In this document: positions 1 to 11,662 of the stretch, in pieces
How positions within the stretch are numbered: the first letter of the stretch is position 1
Layout of the letters: the number at the start of each line of letters is the position of its first letter
Assembly: GCA_018857735.1 (NCBI GenBank)
Contig: JABMCL010002510.1
Location: 33,501 to 97,500, forward strand
Length of the DNA stretch: 64,000 nucleotides
Direction: 5' to 3'
Origin: Alviniconcha marisindica
Lineage: Eukaryota; Mollusca; Gastropoda; Provannidae
Notes under the pieces: model-generated
Databases searched by the model: none
What the model saw: the letters and a program-made list of their open reading frames with translations, nothing else
Told to the model about the DNA's origin: nothing
Program-made: the position numbers and the translations under genes

Positions 1-97
1 CTTAAGGTTCCCTATATGATGCAGGCTGAGTTAAATAAAATCTGATGAAAATGTTGCATATGGACAGACTGGCCATGAGTCAAATACATTTTTTCTA

Positions 98-2132
98 TTA
101 AAGGGCCCCTGAACACTGATTTTAGCATCAGATCCCCTCTTTGGTATATATATTCCACCGACTAAATATTTTCACACAGTAAATACAGGTATATATCCCG
201 TGCCTCAGTAATAATTTCATATTTTTCTAGTGTCTTAAATGCTTATGAATCGCAAAACAAGACCAATATGTCACGGCAGAATGGGCAAGGGAAATAACTG
301 CTGTAGCCGCATGATCGGGCGTGTTTTGGCCGAGAGTTTACTTGGAGCCGTAAAGTCAAAGGCCAATCATGACGTCACGATAAGACTCGACTGCCATTGG
401 CATTGTTGCTTCTACAGTTTCAGTGCACAAAACTCCGGATAAATTTGCCTGAAAAGTTGGAAATGGCAACTGGAATACGGCCATTCCAGTACGAGCCAGT
501 TGCGGATATCAATTCTGGCATGGACTGGCATCGACAAGCATAAAATAGTGGTGGTTATGCTTGTGTTTATTGTATATTGTGATGTGTGCGATACTACGTG
601 TTGTTGTGTACTTCTTAAGTGTTAATCTTTTACATATATGTACACTGTCTTTGCGACTTTATGTGTGGCACCACATTTTCCTTTGAAGGAATAAAGAAGT
701 TCTTGACTTGACTTGACTTAACTTGACATAAGAGCACAGAAGCAAAAGTAAATGTGCCAACAACGAACAGATGGAAAGCCAAACTAACCATAACTAACCC
801 CTCACTAACCCGGCCTCCATCTAGAAACATAATGCCTGCAGACTGATAAAGCAAATCGCTAATCAGGACTACAGATGACAAAGCATCGGGATGTAAACAA
901 ATGCAGATGAAAAGAGAAATTCAAAATGGCTGCCCTAATCAGGCAAGCTAACAGCGGGTACGAATAGGCCAATAAACCAAAGATAAAAACGAAAGACGTA
1001 TGGTGGAAGAGAAGAGAGAGAAAACAAAACAACGACAACAACAACAAACACTTTCTGAAAAGAAAGAGGAGGCAGGAAATGTCAGTAAGCAACGTGACAA
1101 AGGCTGGATATATACATGTAATCCGTGTACACGATACAACCCACTTAGCAGTGACAACAACACTGCGGGGAAGCAGACGCTCACAAGACTACCCCCCTCA
1201 CTCGTACATCGTAAATGAATGCTATAACCCGAGAAACAAAAGGAGCTGAAAGAGAAAAAACAGTCAATGGCAAGAACCGGTCACTAGCCCAACCCCAAAC
1301 CCTAACCCAGGGAGGCCACGAAATCGCTAGTCTATTGAACTAGAACGAACAAAACTTCTTCATCTTTACGTATGATGAAACAAACACGGATAAATTGGGA
1401 AGATAAAATAAAACACCCAATAAAAGGCAGGCTTCCTGAAGAGGTCTAGCCTGTTGTGAAAACTAGAGTAAACACAACGAAAAAGACCGAAACGCCACGC
1501 ACCTAACAAAGCTCGAGAAAGATGGAATGACAAGGGGGAAATAAACAAAGGCCCAACTACTGGCAAAGTCAGTGTCCCTGTGGACATGTATTTGAGCCCA
1601 AACTGAATGCTCACCAGGGTGTGATCTGTGAAACATTTTTTTCGCAATGCTTTGAGCAGAGCACATCGTGGTGTTTTGGTTCCCACTTCTTTACGGCTAG
1701 GTCCCATCGATTCATTGCCATTTGCCACTGTCGTTTTCTGGCTTCATTTTTTTTTTTAAAGGAAAAGCATGGAAAGAAAACTCCTTTGTCAACTTTTCAC
1801 TGCAACCAACGGCAGCACACTCGCTCGGCATGCTTTAAAACTGATTTGCCAGACTACTTTTGATTCAGTTTTGTTCAAGTTGTTACTGAGCCATGCTGGT
1901 CAGTTGTCTTGTCGTGACGTCACGGAGGTCACGTGACCCAAACCCAGGATTTTCAGCTGCAGATGATGCAGCTGCTCGAAGCGTCCTGTTTGTTTTCATT
2001 TAAATCAATACTTTTATGTACCTCAGGAAAATGCCAATCTATCAAATGAACAGTATGTATGTTAAACTTTATTTATATAGTACAATGTAAGTGATATTTA
2101 CTATTTAAAATCAGTGTTCAGGGGCCCTTTAA
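98..2132. mobile_element. piggyBac-like non-autonomous element, TTAA target site
   Basis: A TTAA at 98-101 is followed by a terminal inverted repeat at 102-124 that begins AGGGCCCCTGAACACT. The same 23 bases occur inverted at 2106-2128 and are followed by TTAA at 2129-2132. Exact inverted ends with a TTAA duplication are the mark of piggyBac-type transposition. The 2,027 bp interior shows no transposase-like frame, so I infer a non-autonomous derivative. It contains a LINE-type 3' tail near 641-728 and TGACGTCA-containing stretches near both ends (about 370 and 1915). Other TTAA-targeting families cannot be excluded. Confidence 0.72.
641..728 (+). repeat. LINE/SINE 3' tail with TTGAC repeats
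   Basis: An A-T rich tail with the signal AATAAAG is followed by four degenerate copies of TTGAC. Short-repeat tails of this form end many non-LTR retroelements. No upstream reverse-transcriptase frame is visible, so this is a heavily 5'-truncated copy nested in the TTAA element. Confidence 0.45.
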
Positions 2133-2575
2133 GGGTTTCTCTAGTAATAATAATGACAATAGTAGAGTATTAGAGTGCCCTTTCTCATATGAGCCCTATG
2201 CACGTACATTTCGTACTCAAGACAAAAACAACCAACATCAAAATACACAATAATTATTAATACACACAAATTCATTATCAAACACTGCCCCCCCCCCCCC
2301 CCCCCCACATGCACACCCACACACACCGAAATGCGCGCACACACACACACACACTATTCAACTGTGCTGCTCTGGAATGCCCTCACTCCACCTCAAATGG
2401 TTGGTGTCCAGGCAGTTGTGGGGTAATCATAAACTGACCATCAATTGGACAGGCATGACTGAGACCTGGACCACTCTCCACATATACCTCCACTTCCATA
2501 TGTGTATTGATCAGGCGTGCAAATAAGTGACAAGGTAAATACACAGCTTTTGCTTTAAGGTACATTTAGAAACTG
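2133..2575. other. intergenic, no gene recognised; poly-C run
   Basis: Holds a poly-C run at about 2286-2306 next to a short CA-rich stretch. A minus-strand open frame at 2383-2565 has no recognisable domain and no match to the C-terminal part of MEAK7 that would be expected on this side. Confidence 0.5.
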
Positions 2576-2579
2576 AGAG

Positions 2580-3262
2580 CTGTTGCGGAAAATCTGTAGT
2601 TGGAGAACTGACTCTTGTCACCAGCAAAGCAACAGAAACATCCCATGATCAAGATCACTGATTCTTGTAACCAACAAAACAACCTAAACCTCCCATGATC
2701 CGATGACCGACTCTTGTAACCAGCCAAGCAACAGAAATCTTCCATGATCAAGATGACCAACACTTGTAACCAGCCAAGCAACAGAAACCTCCCATGGTCA
2801 AGATTGCACACACTTGTAACTGGCAAAGCAACAGGAACCTCCCATGATCAATATCACTGAATCTTGTAACCAACAAAGCAACAAAAAACTCCCATGATCA
2901 AGATCACTAAATACTGTAACCAACAAAGCAACAGAAACTTCCCATGATCAATATCACTGAATCTTGTAACCAACAAAAGCAACAGAAACCTCCCATGATC
3001 AATATCACTGAATCTTGTAACCAACAAAGCAACAGAAACTTCCCATGATCATATGACCGACTCTTGTAACAGCCAAGCAACAGAAACCACCAAGATCACT
3101 GACCCTTGTAACCAACAAAACAACAGAAACCTCCCATGATCAAGATTGCGCACACTTGTAACCGGCAAAGCAACAGAAACCTCCCATGATCAAGATCTCT
3201 GACTCTTGCAACCAATAAAATAACAGAAACCTTCCATGATCAACATCACTGACTCTTAAACA
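2580..3262. repeat. about 60-bp tandem array, about 11-12 copies
   Basis: Repeats built around CTTGTAACCA, AGCAACAGAAAC and CTCCCATGATCA, with point changes and small indels. It lies just downstream (on the minus strand) of the MEAK7 exon ending at 3338, inside the next MEAK7 intron. I could not see a splice site or TLDc exon in the unit, so its link to a junction is unproven. Confidence 0.85.
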
Positions 3263-3337
3263 GCACATACAAGAATACATTATTATCGTCATCACAAATA
3301 CAGTTAAAAACTCACTTCCCTACTCAGCACAACTCAC

Positions 3338-3644
3338 CATAAAACTTAGGACAGATGTGCCAAGGCTGACTAGCGAAGCCCCCAAAAACATGTCCCTGCC
3401 GATCGTGCAGAACCAGAAGAGATGGACCCCGACCTTCCAGGATCTTGGCTAGCTGTGAAAAGCTGTCTCCATGAAGAGCGTTGCTGAATATCAAGCGCCA
3501 TTCTCCTTGCAACTCTGAGGGAAGGGTGGCGTTTAGGAAGAGCACTGATGGTAGATCCAGGATGGTCTGCACCTTGGACCAGTTTGTGTCACACACTTGG
3601 GGTATCCGAGGGTGAGTGAACACCACATCTGCTGGGTCATTATC
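3338..3644 (-). CDS. MEAK7: MEAK7 TLDc core exon
   Basis: The acceptor CTTTTTCAG precedes DNDPADVVF and the donor GTGAGT follows PKFYG in phase 1. It carries the most conserved TLDc signature, including LHGDSFSQL and HVFGGFAS. The split glycine codon at the end is expected to join the GD-x-CFLF exon, which is left of the window. Confidence 0.88.
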
Positions 3645-6600
3645 CTGAAAAAGTTTTTCTTTTCTTTTAGCAAGAACATATAAAAGATTCAAAAGAAAGT
3701 TTATTTTAGAATGCTAACAGTCATTCTCGTTTCAGATTTTTTTTTTTTTTAGCAAGAACAGTATGCAACTGATCAGTCAAGCTGCATTCAATACGGAAAA
3801 GTAAGTCTTTTACGATATCTCTCTAACTCTCCTGTGACCTTGAAATAGGTCAAGTCATTGAATCCTGTATAAATATATACAGAGATCTATATTTATCATC
3901 AAGCAACACTTCAACGATTCCACACACACACACACAAAAACAACCCAAAATAGCAACCTGCCTGTGTACACAAGTAGAAATAAACATAATTTGTTTCTTG
4001 AGATTATTTCAAACATATTTTGCTTTTTAAGATTATCTCAAACATATTTTGTTTTCTGAGATAATCTGAATCTGTGAAAGTCCACAATGAAATCAGACTA
4101 CAAAGGTCAACACAATGAAGGCATGCAATCTAAAAAAACTCTAATGTTTAATAAATCAGCCCAACAACTGAACTGTCTTTGCTGAAACTATAAAAGTTCT
4201 TCACTACTGTTGATGAACTGACTTTGCTAATGTTGAGTTAATCAAGCTGTCCACATGTATGTTATATCTGCAACCACATTCTATCTTCTACACATACGCT
4301 AATACAACTTTTATAAGATTAAACAGCTGATGTTGCTGTGTACACGTACATAAAGTCGGAAGCATGCATGAAAGACTTCATGAAAGATCTGCTGGAAGAG
4401 GGTACTTTGGGAGATCCACGTCTCAAGGTCAGCAGTGGAGAACATGACATCTTTAGGAACCACAGTCAAATTGAAGCCTTTGTCCTTTTTACTTCCTGCA
4501 AGAACACAAAGCATCCCTGGATGAATTTGCACCAAACAAAAAGCAGCTAAGTCACACTGTGATTGTCAATGTGAACCTAGCAAACACGTTCAAGTACAAC
4601 ACAGTACCCCCCCCCCCCCCCCCCCTCCCCAAGTGTTACTTATCACTGGCAGAAGCTGCCACAAGTATCATTTTTTTAGTCATGACAAAAGTGTTGTCGT
4701 GACAAACACAGGTTTGTCATGACAAACATGTGCTTGTCACAACAAACACAGGTTTGTTGCAGCAAAACAAGTCTTTTGGCACGACAAAAGTATGCTTGCT
4801 GCAGCAAAACTTTTAGTTTGTCGTGACTAAAATATTTTTTTGCAACAAACATGTGTTTGTTTTGTTGCAACAAGCATACTTCTATCGCAACAAAAGATGT
4901 GTGTTTTTTTTGCGACAAATGCATGTCCGTCATGACAAAAGTAAGACAAAACGTTTGTCATGACCAAATTTTGTTGGTTGTGACAAATATTTGTTGCGAC
5001 AAAACTTTTGTCGCGACAAAAATATGTTTGCTGCGACTAGCTTACTTCTGTCATGACAAAAATTATACTTGTGGCAGCTCCTGCCAATGACAGCTTCTCA
5101 GCTGCAACCGCAAAAACCATGAAGGACCATTTTGCTTTACGTCCACAGAAGCGAGGTGGCTTATTACGGACAGGGATGGGGGGGTGGGGGGGGGGGGACG
5201 AAAGAGTGAAGGCTCGACCGTGGACACCGCCCGAAAAAGACCGTGGACCGCCACCAGAACAATGGAAGTGTTAAGGCAGTGTCCCCTTGCCATTGCCCAG
5301 CGACTTGTGCACTGCGCAATTGCTGTTTCATCTGCTGTGCTTGGGCAGAGTCACAGACAATGTCCGTTGCACTGCTGTTGACGAACAACTCGAAGCGAAA
5401 GAAGTCCAACTTTCGCAGCCCAGTCCACCTCCCTACTCATGATCTCTTCTGAGGTTCCAGGCGAGATCAAAAGATCAAGAGATCTTAGAGGAGGGAGGTG
5501 GAGCTGGACCTTCAAGTTAGCCCAAAACCCTGATAGCAATTCAGGTTTTAAGTAGTGACCATTGGTTACAAGATTAAAAGCATCCAGCTGCGTTCTAAGG
5601 CACCACAAGCTCATTACAGCATTAGGCATTTGAGAATGTTCATTCTCCTTACTCTCACAGTGGGCCAGTTTGGTCTAGAGCTAAGGCATTAAGCTGTTAA
5701 GCAGAAGGACCTGGGTTCAATTCTGCTTCTGCTCTTCTTTCTCTTCAGATATTGTGGCTTATGGACATTGTCTTGTGACTGTGCCCTAACAATTAATGAC
5801 ATTAAAATGGCTTACGCTGCTGCCCATCTTAATGCAGAAATCATTCTGGAGGAGCGGGATCAATGATTCATCCCTAGGAGCAGGAGAATGAAGTGAGGGT
5901 TAAATAATGTCAAATCTTCAAATATAAACTTAGTCCCAAAAAGGGTTTGCGCAAGAAAAAAAGGACAGGGGTACTAGAAAAAAAATTTTGACAGGAGGAT
6001 AATGCATTTTTTAATAAACACATGTGAAGTCATCCCCAAAGGGGAAGGGGAGAAGGCAGTGCTGCTTTCGTTCCTGAGAAATTTGACTTTCGTGTGATTT
6101 GTGCAAGATGTTGAACTTACACATTACAAAAAAGCCCAATCACTGGGGGGCTGCTAACCCATGCAGTAAACTGTGAAAACCCCAAACGGGATTTTAAACA
6201 AGATGGGGACCCAACATGAGTATTCCCCCAAGAAAACTGTTGTTGTTCTGTGTCACACAGAACAGCATGCTACCCCATAGTTTGTTGCAATCCCAAACGT
6301 TCAACATACAGCCAACTTGAACATTTTTAAAATGAATAAAAAGAAACCCAAAAATTTTGAAACAAAACATTTTTTTTTAATAGAACAATATGTGACAAGG
6401 AAGATTTGATGTTTTTTTCCCCCTCAAAAAAGCTTTTTTGGGCAAAAAAAACAGCAAATGATGTAAGAAATATGTTGAACATTAAATATTTCCAAAAAGA
6501 TGTACAATGCTGTTTGTTTCTTTATAAAAATAATAAATCAGTAACTTTTTTTTTACAGTAAGTATAAAGAAAATAACTATTTCCATTTGCTTTTTGCGGG

Positions 6601-9600
6601 CATTAATTTTTTTTGTAGTGGGGGTTAAACAATTTAAAGTTAGAAAAACAAAGGTACCTTTTTGTTTTTCAAAAAACAAAAAAAATAATACTTATTAATT
6701 TTAACAAACAGGTTTTTAAATGTTTTTGGGAAAAAGGGAAAAAGGAACAAATAAGAGGGGAGTGCAAACCCCTTTGGCTTTTCTTTTGGGGGGTCACGGG
6801 GAAAACATCCCCGGAAAACCCCAACCCTGCGTTTTCTTTGGGATGTTGAAATTTTGGGTTTCCCCAGGACAAAAATAAATTGAACAGTTAACTTTAAAAG
6901 GGGAAAGAATTAATAATAAAAATAGAAAAAATCGTAATAAATATTAAATTAAAAAAATCACAGCCAAAGAATAATGCTATTAAAGAAAACCGGGCACCTT
7001 ACATTTTTAGAACTCTGGAAGGCAGAAACCCAAAGGGCATGGTCCCCTATAAAAATTAAAGTCGAAACCCTTTTTATTTTCCACAGCCCCCATGTTTGAA
7101 AAACGGTAATGTTCAACATCTAACTTTACCCTTTAACCCCCGCGTAAATTTAAAAAATTTTCTTTCCATATATGGAAAAAATTTGTTTGAAGACATAGTT
7201 TTGTTTAAAAAAATCAAAAATTCGTTTAAGGCGCAAAAACAAAAAATGAAAGGAAATAAAAGACCCGAATATACTGTTTTTTTAAACCCAATTTCCTTTT
7301 CCCGCACATTACGATTTCCAACCAAAAAGGCAAAAACCCATGTTGTAAAGAAGGTGAAAACAAATTTTTTTGAAAACATCTTAAAAAAACTTTTAGATCG
7401 GAACAACAACAAAAAAATCACTCCTTGGGATGCTAACATTTCCCATTTTCTTTTAAAAGATTCGGCATATTTTTCAATATAAATATCCCTTCCCTTTTAA
7501 AAACCCGGGAAGGAAATTTGCTAAAAACTCCCGATGAATGTTTAAAAAAGTTGAAAAGTTACGTCTTCGAAAATATTACCCCCCACCAACCTTTCCCCAT
7601 AAAACAAACCCTTCTCTTTCCCCCGGGGGGGGCCAAATTTTGCTAAAAGCAAAAGACCCCGGATGTAAACATTAGGGAAAGGTTTTGTTTTCAAAAAGCG
7701 GGAAAGGAAAAAATTTTTTTTTTTCCTTTTTTCTTGTTTAATTTAATACTTGTTGAAACGTTTTTATTGCAACAAATTTTTATGAAGAATTTGGGAAAAT
7801 ATATTTTTAAAAAATACCCCAGGGCATTTGGCAGTAAAATAAAAAAATTTGGGTTGCCTGAAAGCAGTGAACCGGTAAAAACCCAGTGACTGGAGTAAAG
7901 TTTTGAAAAGAAAGAGAAAGTCCGTTTTCCTGATTTGTCTTTTGGGGTGCTGGTCATGAAACATTTCAACAAAATAACGTTCGACCAAAGGGATATTTGG
8001 GAAACCTCTAACTCCAAAAACAAAACTTAGTGAAAATTTGTTTTTATATGCACTGTGTAAAGTATACCTCCTCTGTGAAATCGGTGACTGATTAATGTTT
8101 TGATTCGCCCTGTATTTTAAGGGGCTCAAAGCCCACCGGCAAGGGGGCCCTTTCAGGGGAAACGGGTTTTTATTAAAAAATTAATTTTCCCACTTTAAAA
8201 AAATTTTATTTTGTTTTTCCCCACTGAAATACCAACCAAATGAAGAAACTCTCAAAAAACCAACAAGACCAAAGTGTTTGAAACGGATTTTATTGACAGT
8301 CAAAAATCGGACCCCCCATTTGCATACCTTTTGGCACTAAGTCATATGAATTCTTATACATTGTCCAAAATAACACTATCTATAGGATAAAATGTTGTTT
8401 TGTCCTAAGAAATAGTGTTATTTTGAACGTTTTATACATTTGGACAATGTATAAGAATGTTGTGTTTTGTCCCAATAAATAGTGTTATTTTGAACCTATG
8501 AAAGGTTCAAAATAATGCTATTTATGTTGTGTTTTGTCCTAATAAATAGTGTCATTTACAACCTTTTATGTGTTTGTATCTTGTTTTAGAACACTAGCAG
8601 CAATTCTTGTTTCAGATTTTTATACACTGAGTTTTGAAGTTAGTCATTCATGAGAAGATGAGGCGGGTAGAAAGCGGATTCAGCAATGCTGACAGGTCTG
8701 ACAAACCTGACGGGAAAAGGTCCTCCAGCATGTAGAGTGCCAGCCGCCGGTACGTGTCTCTGGCAGGAGCAAAGATCCAGCTCTGGTACTGCCTGCAGTG
8801 CGCCGCCAAGATCTTCTCATAGCTCTTTACCATACTGCTCACAAACTGCAAAAACAAGTCAGTGTTCATCAACAGCTCATAGCTCTTCACCATACTGCTG
8901 ACAAACTGCAAAACTGTCAATGTTCATCAACATCTCATAGCTCTTCACCATACTACTCACAAACTGCAAAAACAGCAGTCAGTGTTCATCAACAGCTCAT
9001 ATCTCTTCACCATACTGCTCACAAACTGCAAAAACAACAGTCAGTGTTCATCAACAGCTCATACCTCTTCACCATACTGCTGACAAACTGCAAAAAACAA
9101 CAGTCAGTGTTCATCAACAGGTCATAGCTTTTCACCATACTGCTCACAAACTGCAAAGCAGACAATGTTTATTCCCAAAAACCCCTGGGTCTTACCATAT
9201 TCCAAAACTCAGCTCAAACTCCCCCCCCCCCCCCCCCCCCCCACTCCTTCCCCCACACACCAAAATTTTTCCCTTCACACACCACCACAAACAAACTTAG
9301 GGAAAGGAAAAAAACAAAATGGATTACAACCACGAACCAAAAACCCTTAGGGGAAAAGGGGAAAAAAAAATGAAAGGGGGTTAAAAACCCTTTTACGGGT
9401 CCCCCAGGGAAGGCCCCAGATGGGGAGAAAAGGGGAGGCCATTCACCTTTCATGGGCCCCCCTTTTTGAAAGGGGGATGGGGTTTAGGTCCATTAAAATT
9501 CATTAAAACCTTTTCCCTTTTTAGGGGGTTTTGAACCCCTGTGTTTAAAAGCTGAAAGAACCCGGGGAAAAAAAAAAAACCAAGATGCTAACATCCTTAA

Positions 9601-9667
9601 AAAATCTGCTAAACTGGCAAGTTTCTTAAAAAGTTTGATGTTTATGTGACCTTTACTGGTTTTCTGG

Positions 9668-9743
<76 letters not shown>

Positions 9744-11223
9744 CAAAGTGCATCCTTACCAGCTCAATTCAAAAGGGTAAAAAGATTACTATTTATTATA
9801 TTAGTGGTTATATTCTTTTATAATGCAACTCTGCAAATATTGTTGAAAGCTAGAGATCAAGCCTGCTTCCAGATGTGACTGTACACCATTCATCATTGTT
9901 TTGGTGTGCCAAATATTTTGTTGACAGTGATAACTTTGAATCATTAAATATGGTCCAGTTGTGAATTTCTTAAAGTTCTGCAGGTTCTACTGGAGAAACT
10001 GGACTACTCACTCTCAGCAAATCTGCTAACTATTCAAAGTACTGCTAACAGCAGACAGACGTGATTACAAAATCTTCTCCAGACACATTTTGAATACAAA
10101 TTAAAATGTTACCATCATCGGCACCATCTCATGGAAACCCAACTATTCCCCCACTGACCAACTGAAGCAAAGCCGTCAATTTTTCCATCTGCACCATGCA
10201 AAATTACATTAACGGTCCACTGTTTGAAGGCATTCAAGCTTTCACAGAGAAGAAAAGAATATCTTAGAAAAAAAAGAGAGTATAACTATAAATAATGATG
10301 AAGATAATATCAATAATTAGGAGTCAACTTATAAAATATGTTAATTATTGTCACTGCCTGGCACTTTGGTAATCTAACGATACTTAATAGCTAATTTCAG
10401 CCTTTACTCTACTCTAAAGGAATCAAATGAAACATGAACACCAACTGACCAAGCATGCATTAGCACTGGCCATGTCCAAGCATACAGTGACTTTAAATAG
10501 GTTAATAACAATATGCTTGGGCAAAAACAATTAAACATGCTTAGAGTTAGACAAATACAAGTAAACAATCACACCGACACTCTAACACAGTCACACCCAC
10601 ATTCACGTACATGTATGCGTGCTCTTATAAATTTTATATGCTTGACCTCTCTCTTTCTCTCACACATGATACACAACACTCAGGTTAGTCAAAGACCTGT
10701 GACCATTCAGTTTCACTTCCAGTGTTAATGTTATAAGAAAACGGCACATCAATAATAAATTAGTAACTAAAGAAGAAAACGATCAATATGAAGTGAACTG
10801 AAATAAAGAAACAGTGCATGCGATTCTGCCTCTGCAAGTTAACGACTCCTGTCAAAATCAAAATGTTTACCGTAAGCGTTCCGTCATTTCACTATTAACT
10901 GGATTACAGTTCCCTACATGTTACTTCAGATATAGCCAACATTCAGGGGACTGGGGGACTCAGATACATACAATAACACGGAACAAGGTAAACAAATATA
11001 AATGTTACTAAACAATACATTATCCATCTGAATTCTGTGGCTTTGAGTGATCACTACACACATGAACCGAACCGTAATTTGAGCTTACCCGAAATTCTTC
11101 TCTGTTGAACGTTTTCTTTCCGTGAGATATCCTATGAAATAAAGTAGATACCATTGGCTTTTCTTCATCTGAGAAATGTATTGAAGATTTACTATCTGAC
11201 TCTTTACTCTCATTTCCACCCAT
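3338..11223 (-). CDS. MEAK7: MEAK7 / TLDC1 (TLD-domain mTOR-associated protein), partial
   Basis: Minus-strand gene for the homologue of MEAK7, a myristoylated lysosome-associated TLDc protein that in mammals promotes an alternative mTOR signalling branch. Four exons are visible in transcript order: 11223-11089, 8845-8707, 4495-4350 and 3644-3338. The N-terminus starts MGGNES, a good N-myristoylation signal. The second visible exon carries the helical segment before the TLDc domain. The last holds the TLDc core, with WRLIFSNALHGDSFS, the HVFGGFAS motif and the end of that exon just before the conserved GD-x-CFLF stretch. Phases fit between the last three exons. Roughly 80-120 residues between exon 1 and the 8845 exon were not found, and the 3' exons lie outside the window. 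The family assignment is firm; completeness is not. Confidence 0.9.
4350..4495 (-). CDS. MEAK7: MEAK7 internal exon (start of TLDc region)
   Basis: Flanked by a TTGCAG acceptor and a GTACGT donor. It encodes GSKKDKGFN through DLETWISQSTLFQQIF, matching the conserved segment around the E-x-W motif ahead of the TLDc core. It enters in phase 1 and leaves in phase 0. Confidence 0.75.
4641..5095. mobile_element. foldback/MITE-like element full of TTTGTCRYGACAAA palindromes
   Basis: The ends are near-perfect inverted repeats of about 28 bp: 4643-4670 (CACTGGCAGAAGCTGCC...) and the inverse at 5066-5092, with two mismatches. The 400 bp interior is about a dozen diverged units of roughly 33 bp, each holding a palindrome such as TTTGTCATGACAAA, TTTGTCGCGACAAA or TTTGTTGCAACAAA. 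A poly-C run (4608-4630) precedes it. No clean target-site duplication is seen. It lies in a MEAK7 intron. Confidence 0.65.
5100..5640. other. MEAK7 intron segment, no gene recognised; poly-G run
   Basis: Contains a poly-G run near 5184-5198 and two overlapping minus-strand open frames with no recognisable domain and no fit to MEAK7. I make no functional call. Confidence 0.4.
5655..5900 (+). repeat. tRNA-derived SINE-like sequence
   Basis: A tRNA-like head has an A-box-like TGGTCTAGAGC near 5668 and a B-box GGTTCAATTCT near 5713, at the spacing expected of a Pol III promoter, followed by a unique body. The far end is not clear. Confidence 0.5.
5930..8330. other. AT- and homopolymer-rich stretch, suspected low-accuracy consensus
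   Basis: The texture differs from all flanking DNA: very frequent A, T, C and G runs of 3-8 bases, runs of doubled bases and almost no tandem structure. No coding signal or splice-bounded exon was recognised, and the open frames here on both strands look like chance. It may be unpolished long-read sequence. It lies in the MEAK7 intron between the exons at 4495 and 8707. Confidence 0.5.
8338..8590. repeat. dispersed repeat family A, fold-back cluster
   Basis: Several copies of the core TTTTGTCCTAATAAATAG are present. Copies near 8346-8400 and 8402-8458 are inverted relative to each other and can fold back (ACATTGTCCAAAATAACA against its complement). The same core recurs at 12107, 31975, 40777 and 56757. 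Confidence 0.6.
8707..8845 (-). CDS. MEAK7: MEAK7 internal exon (pre-TLDc helical region)
   Basis: The acceptor TTTTTGCAG ends at 8846 and the coding begins FVSSMVKSYEKIL. The probable donor at 8706 (GTTTGT) leaves phase 1, which matches the next exon. The acceptor and about 30 nt of the exon start are repeated in the adjoining array at 8819-9166. Confidence 0.75.
8819..9166 (-). repeat. about 60-bp array of MEAK7 acceptor plus exon start, 6 copies
   Basis: Read on the minus strand, each unit has a T-rich tract, TTTGCAG and then about 30 nt matching the start of the exon at 8845 (FVSSMVKSYE). Acceptors fall near 8846, 8906, 8964, 9026, 9088 and 9150. Only the lowest-coordinate copy continues into the coding exon. 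Confidence 0.85.
9190..9600. other. noisy homopolymer-rich stretch with poly-C
   Basis: A poly-C run at about 9219-9241 is followed by sequence with the same homopolymer-rich texture as 5930-8330. No exon was seen. A missing MEAK7 exon could be obscured here. Confidence 0.4.
9670..9740. repeat. (GT)n microsatellite
   Basis: About 35 GT units, uninterrupted. Confidence 0.97.
9741..11088. other. MEAK7: MEAK7 intron 1, no exon found
   Basis: Unique sequence without long repeats. The missing MEAK7 residues should be encoded here or in 9190-9670, but no stretch with an acceptor, open frame and donor matching the family could be identified. Confidence 0.4.
11089..11223 (-). CDS. MEAK7: MEAK7 exon 1
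   Basis: Starts at the ATG at 11223-11221 and encodes 45 residues beginning MGGNESKESDSK. It ends in phase 0 at REEFR before a GTAAGC donor at 11088. The Gly2/Gly3-Asn-Glu-Ser start fits N-myristoylation, as in vertebrate MEAK7. Confidence 0.8.
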
Positions 11224-11662
11224 GACTATCAGATTTCTGCCAACACTTGTTTACATGCCTATGTGCCACTAGTCACTTCCTTGATCTTCAAACGGATTGA
11301 GGTGCACAGGTTGAAGCTTCCTAATACTTATCAGAAGTGTAGAATGAACATGATTAAGAATATATTTTTTCAGAATATTATGATAGTGACTGGCTAGAAC
11401 TTTAAACAGAGTTCGTGTTATTTCTTGTTAAGTGATATTTTATCTGTGTGAATTCGCTTATGAGGCTGATGTTTCAAAGAAACTGAGACGCTTGTATCTT
11501 TTCAATTCCAGAAATCATTACGCCCCTTGAAAGTGTTACTTCCGTTATGCGCGAGCATGACCCCGGGAGCGTTTGGAAAACACCAGAGAAGTAGAAAGGA
11601 AAGTTAGAAGTTGTTTTGCTGCCCGTCTGATCTTTTCTCGTCAGCTTTTACCAACAGCCAGC
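11224..11662. promoter_or_regulatory. divergent MEAK7 / CEP76 intergenic region
   Basis: The start codons of MEAK7 (minus, 11223) and CEP76 (plus, 11663) are 439 bp apart and point away from each other. The segment is repeat-free and richer in CG dinucleotides near 11545-11580 than its surroundings. A shared bidirectional promoter is inferred; no TATA element is obvious. Confidence 0.6.

Noticed and set aside
2383..2565. Minus-strand frame as a C-terminal MEAK7 exon
   Set aside because: Does not match the conserved CFLF and Y-x-Y-LN part of TLDc and has no clear acceptor.
5164..5629. Two overlapping minus-strand frames
   Set aside because: No recognisable domain, no splice-bounded fit to MEAK7, adjacent to poly-G and foldback sequence.
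10009..10260. Possible missing MEAK7 exon with a GTGAGT donor near 10009
   Set aside because: All three frames contain stops between plausible acceptors and the donor, and no MEAK7 similarity was seen.
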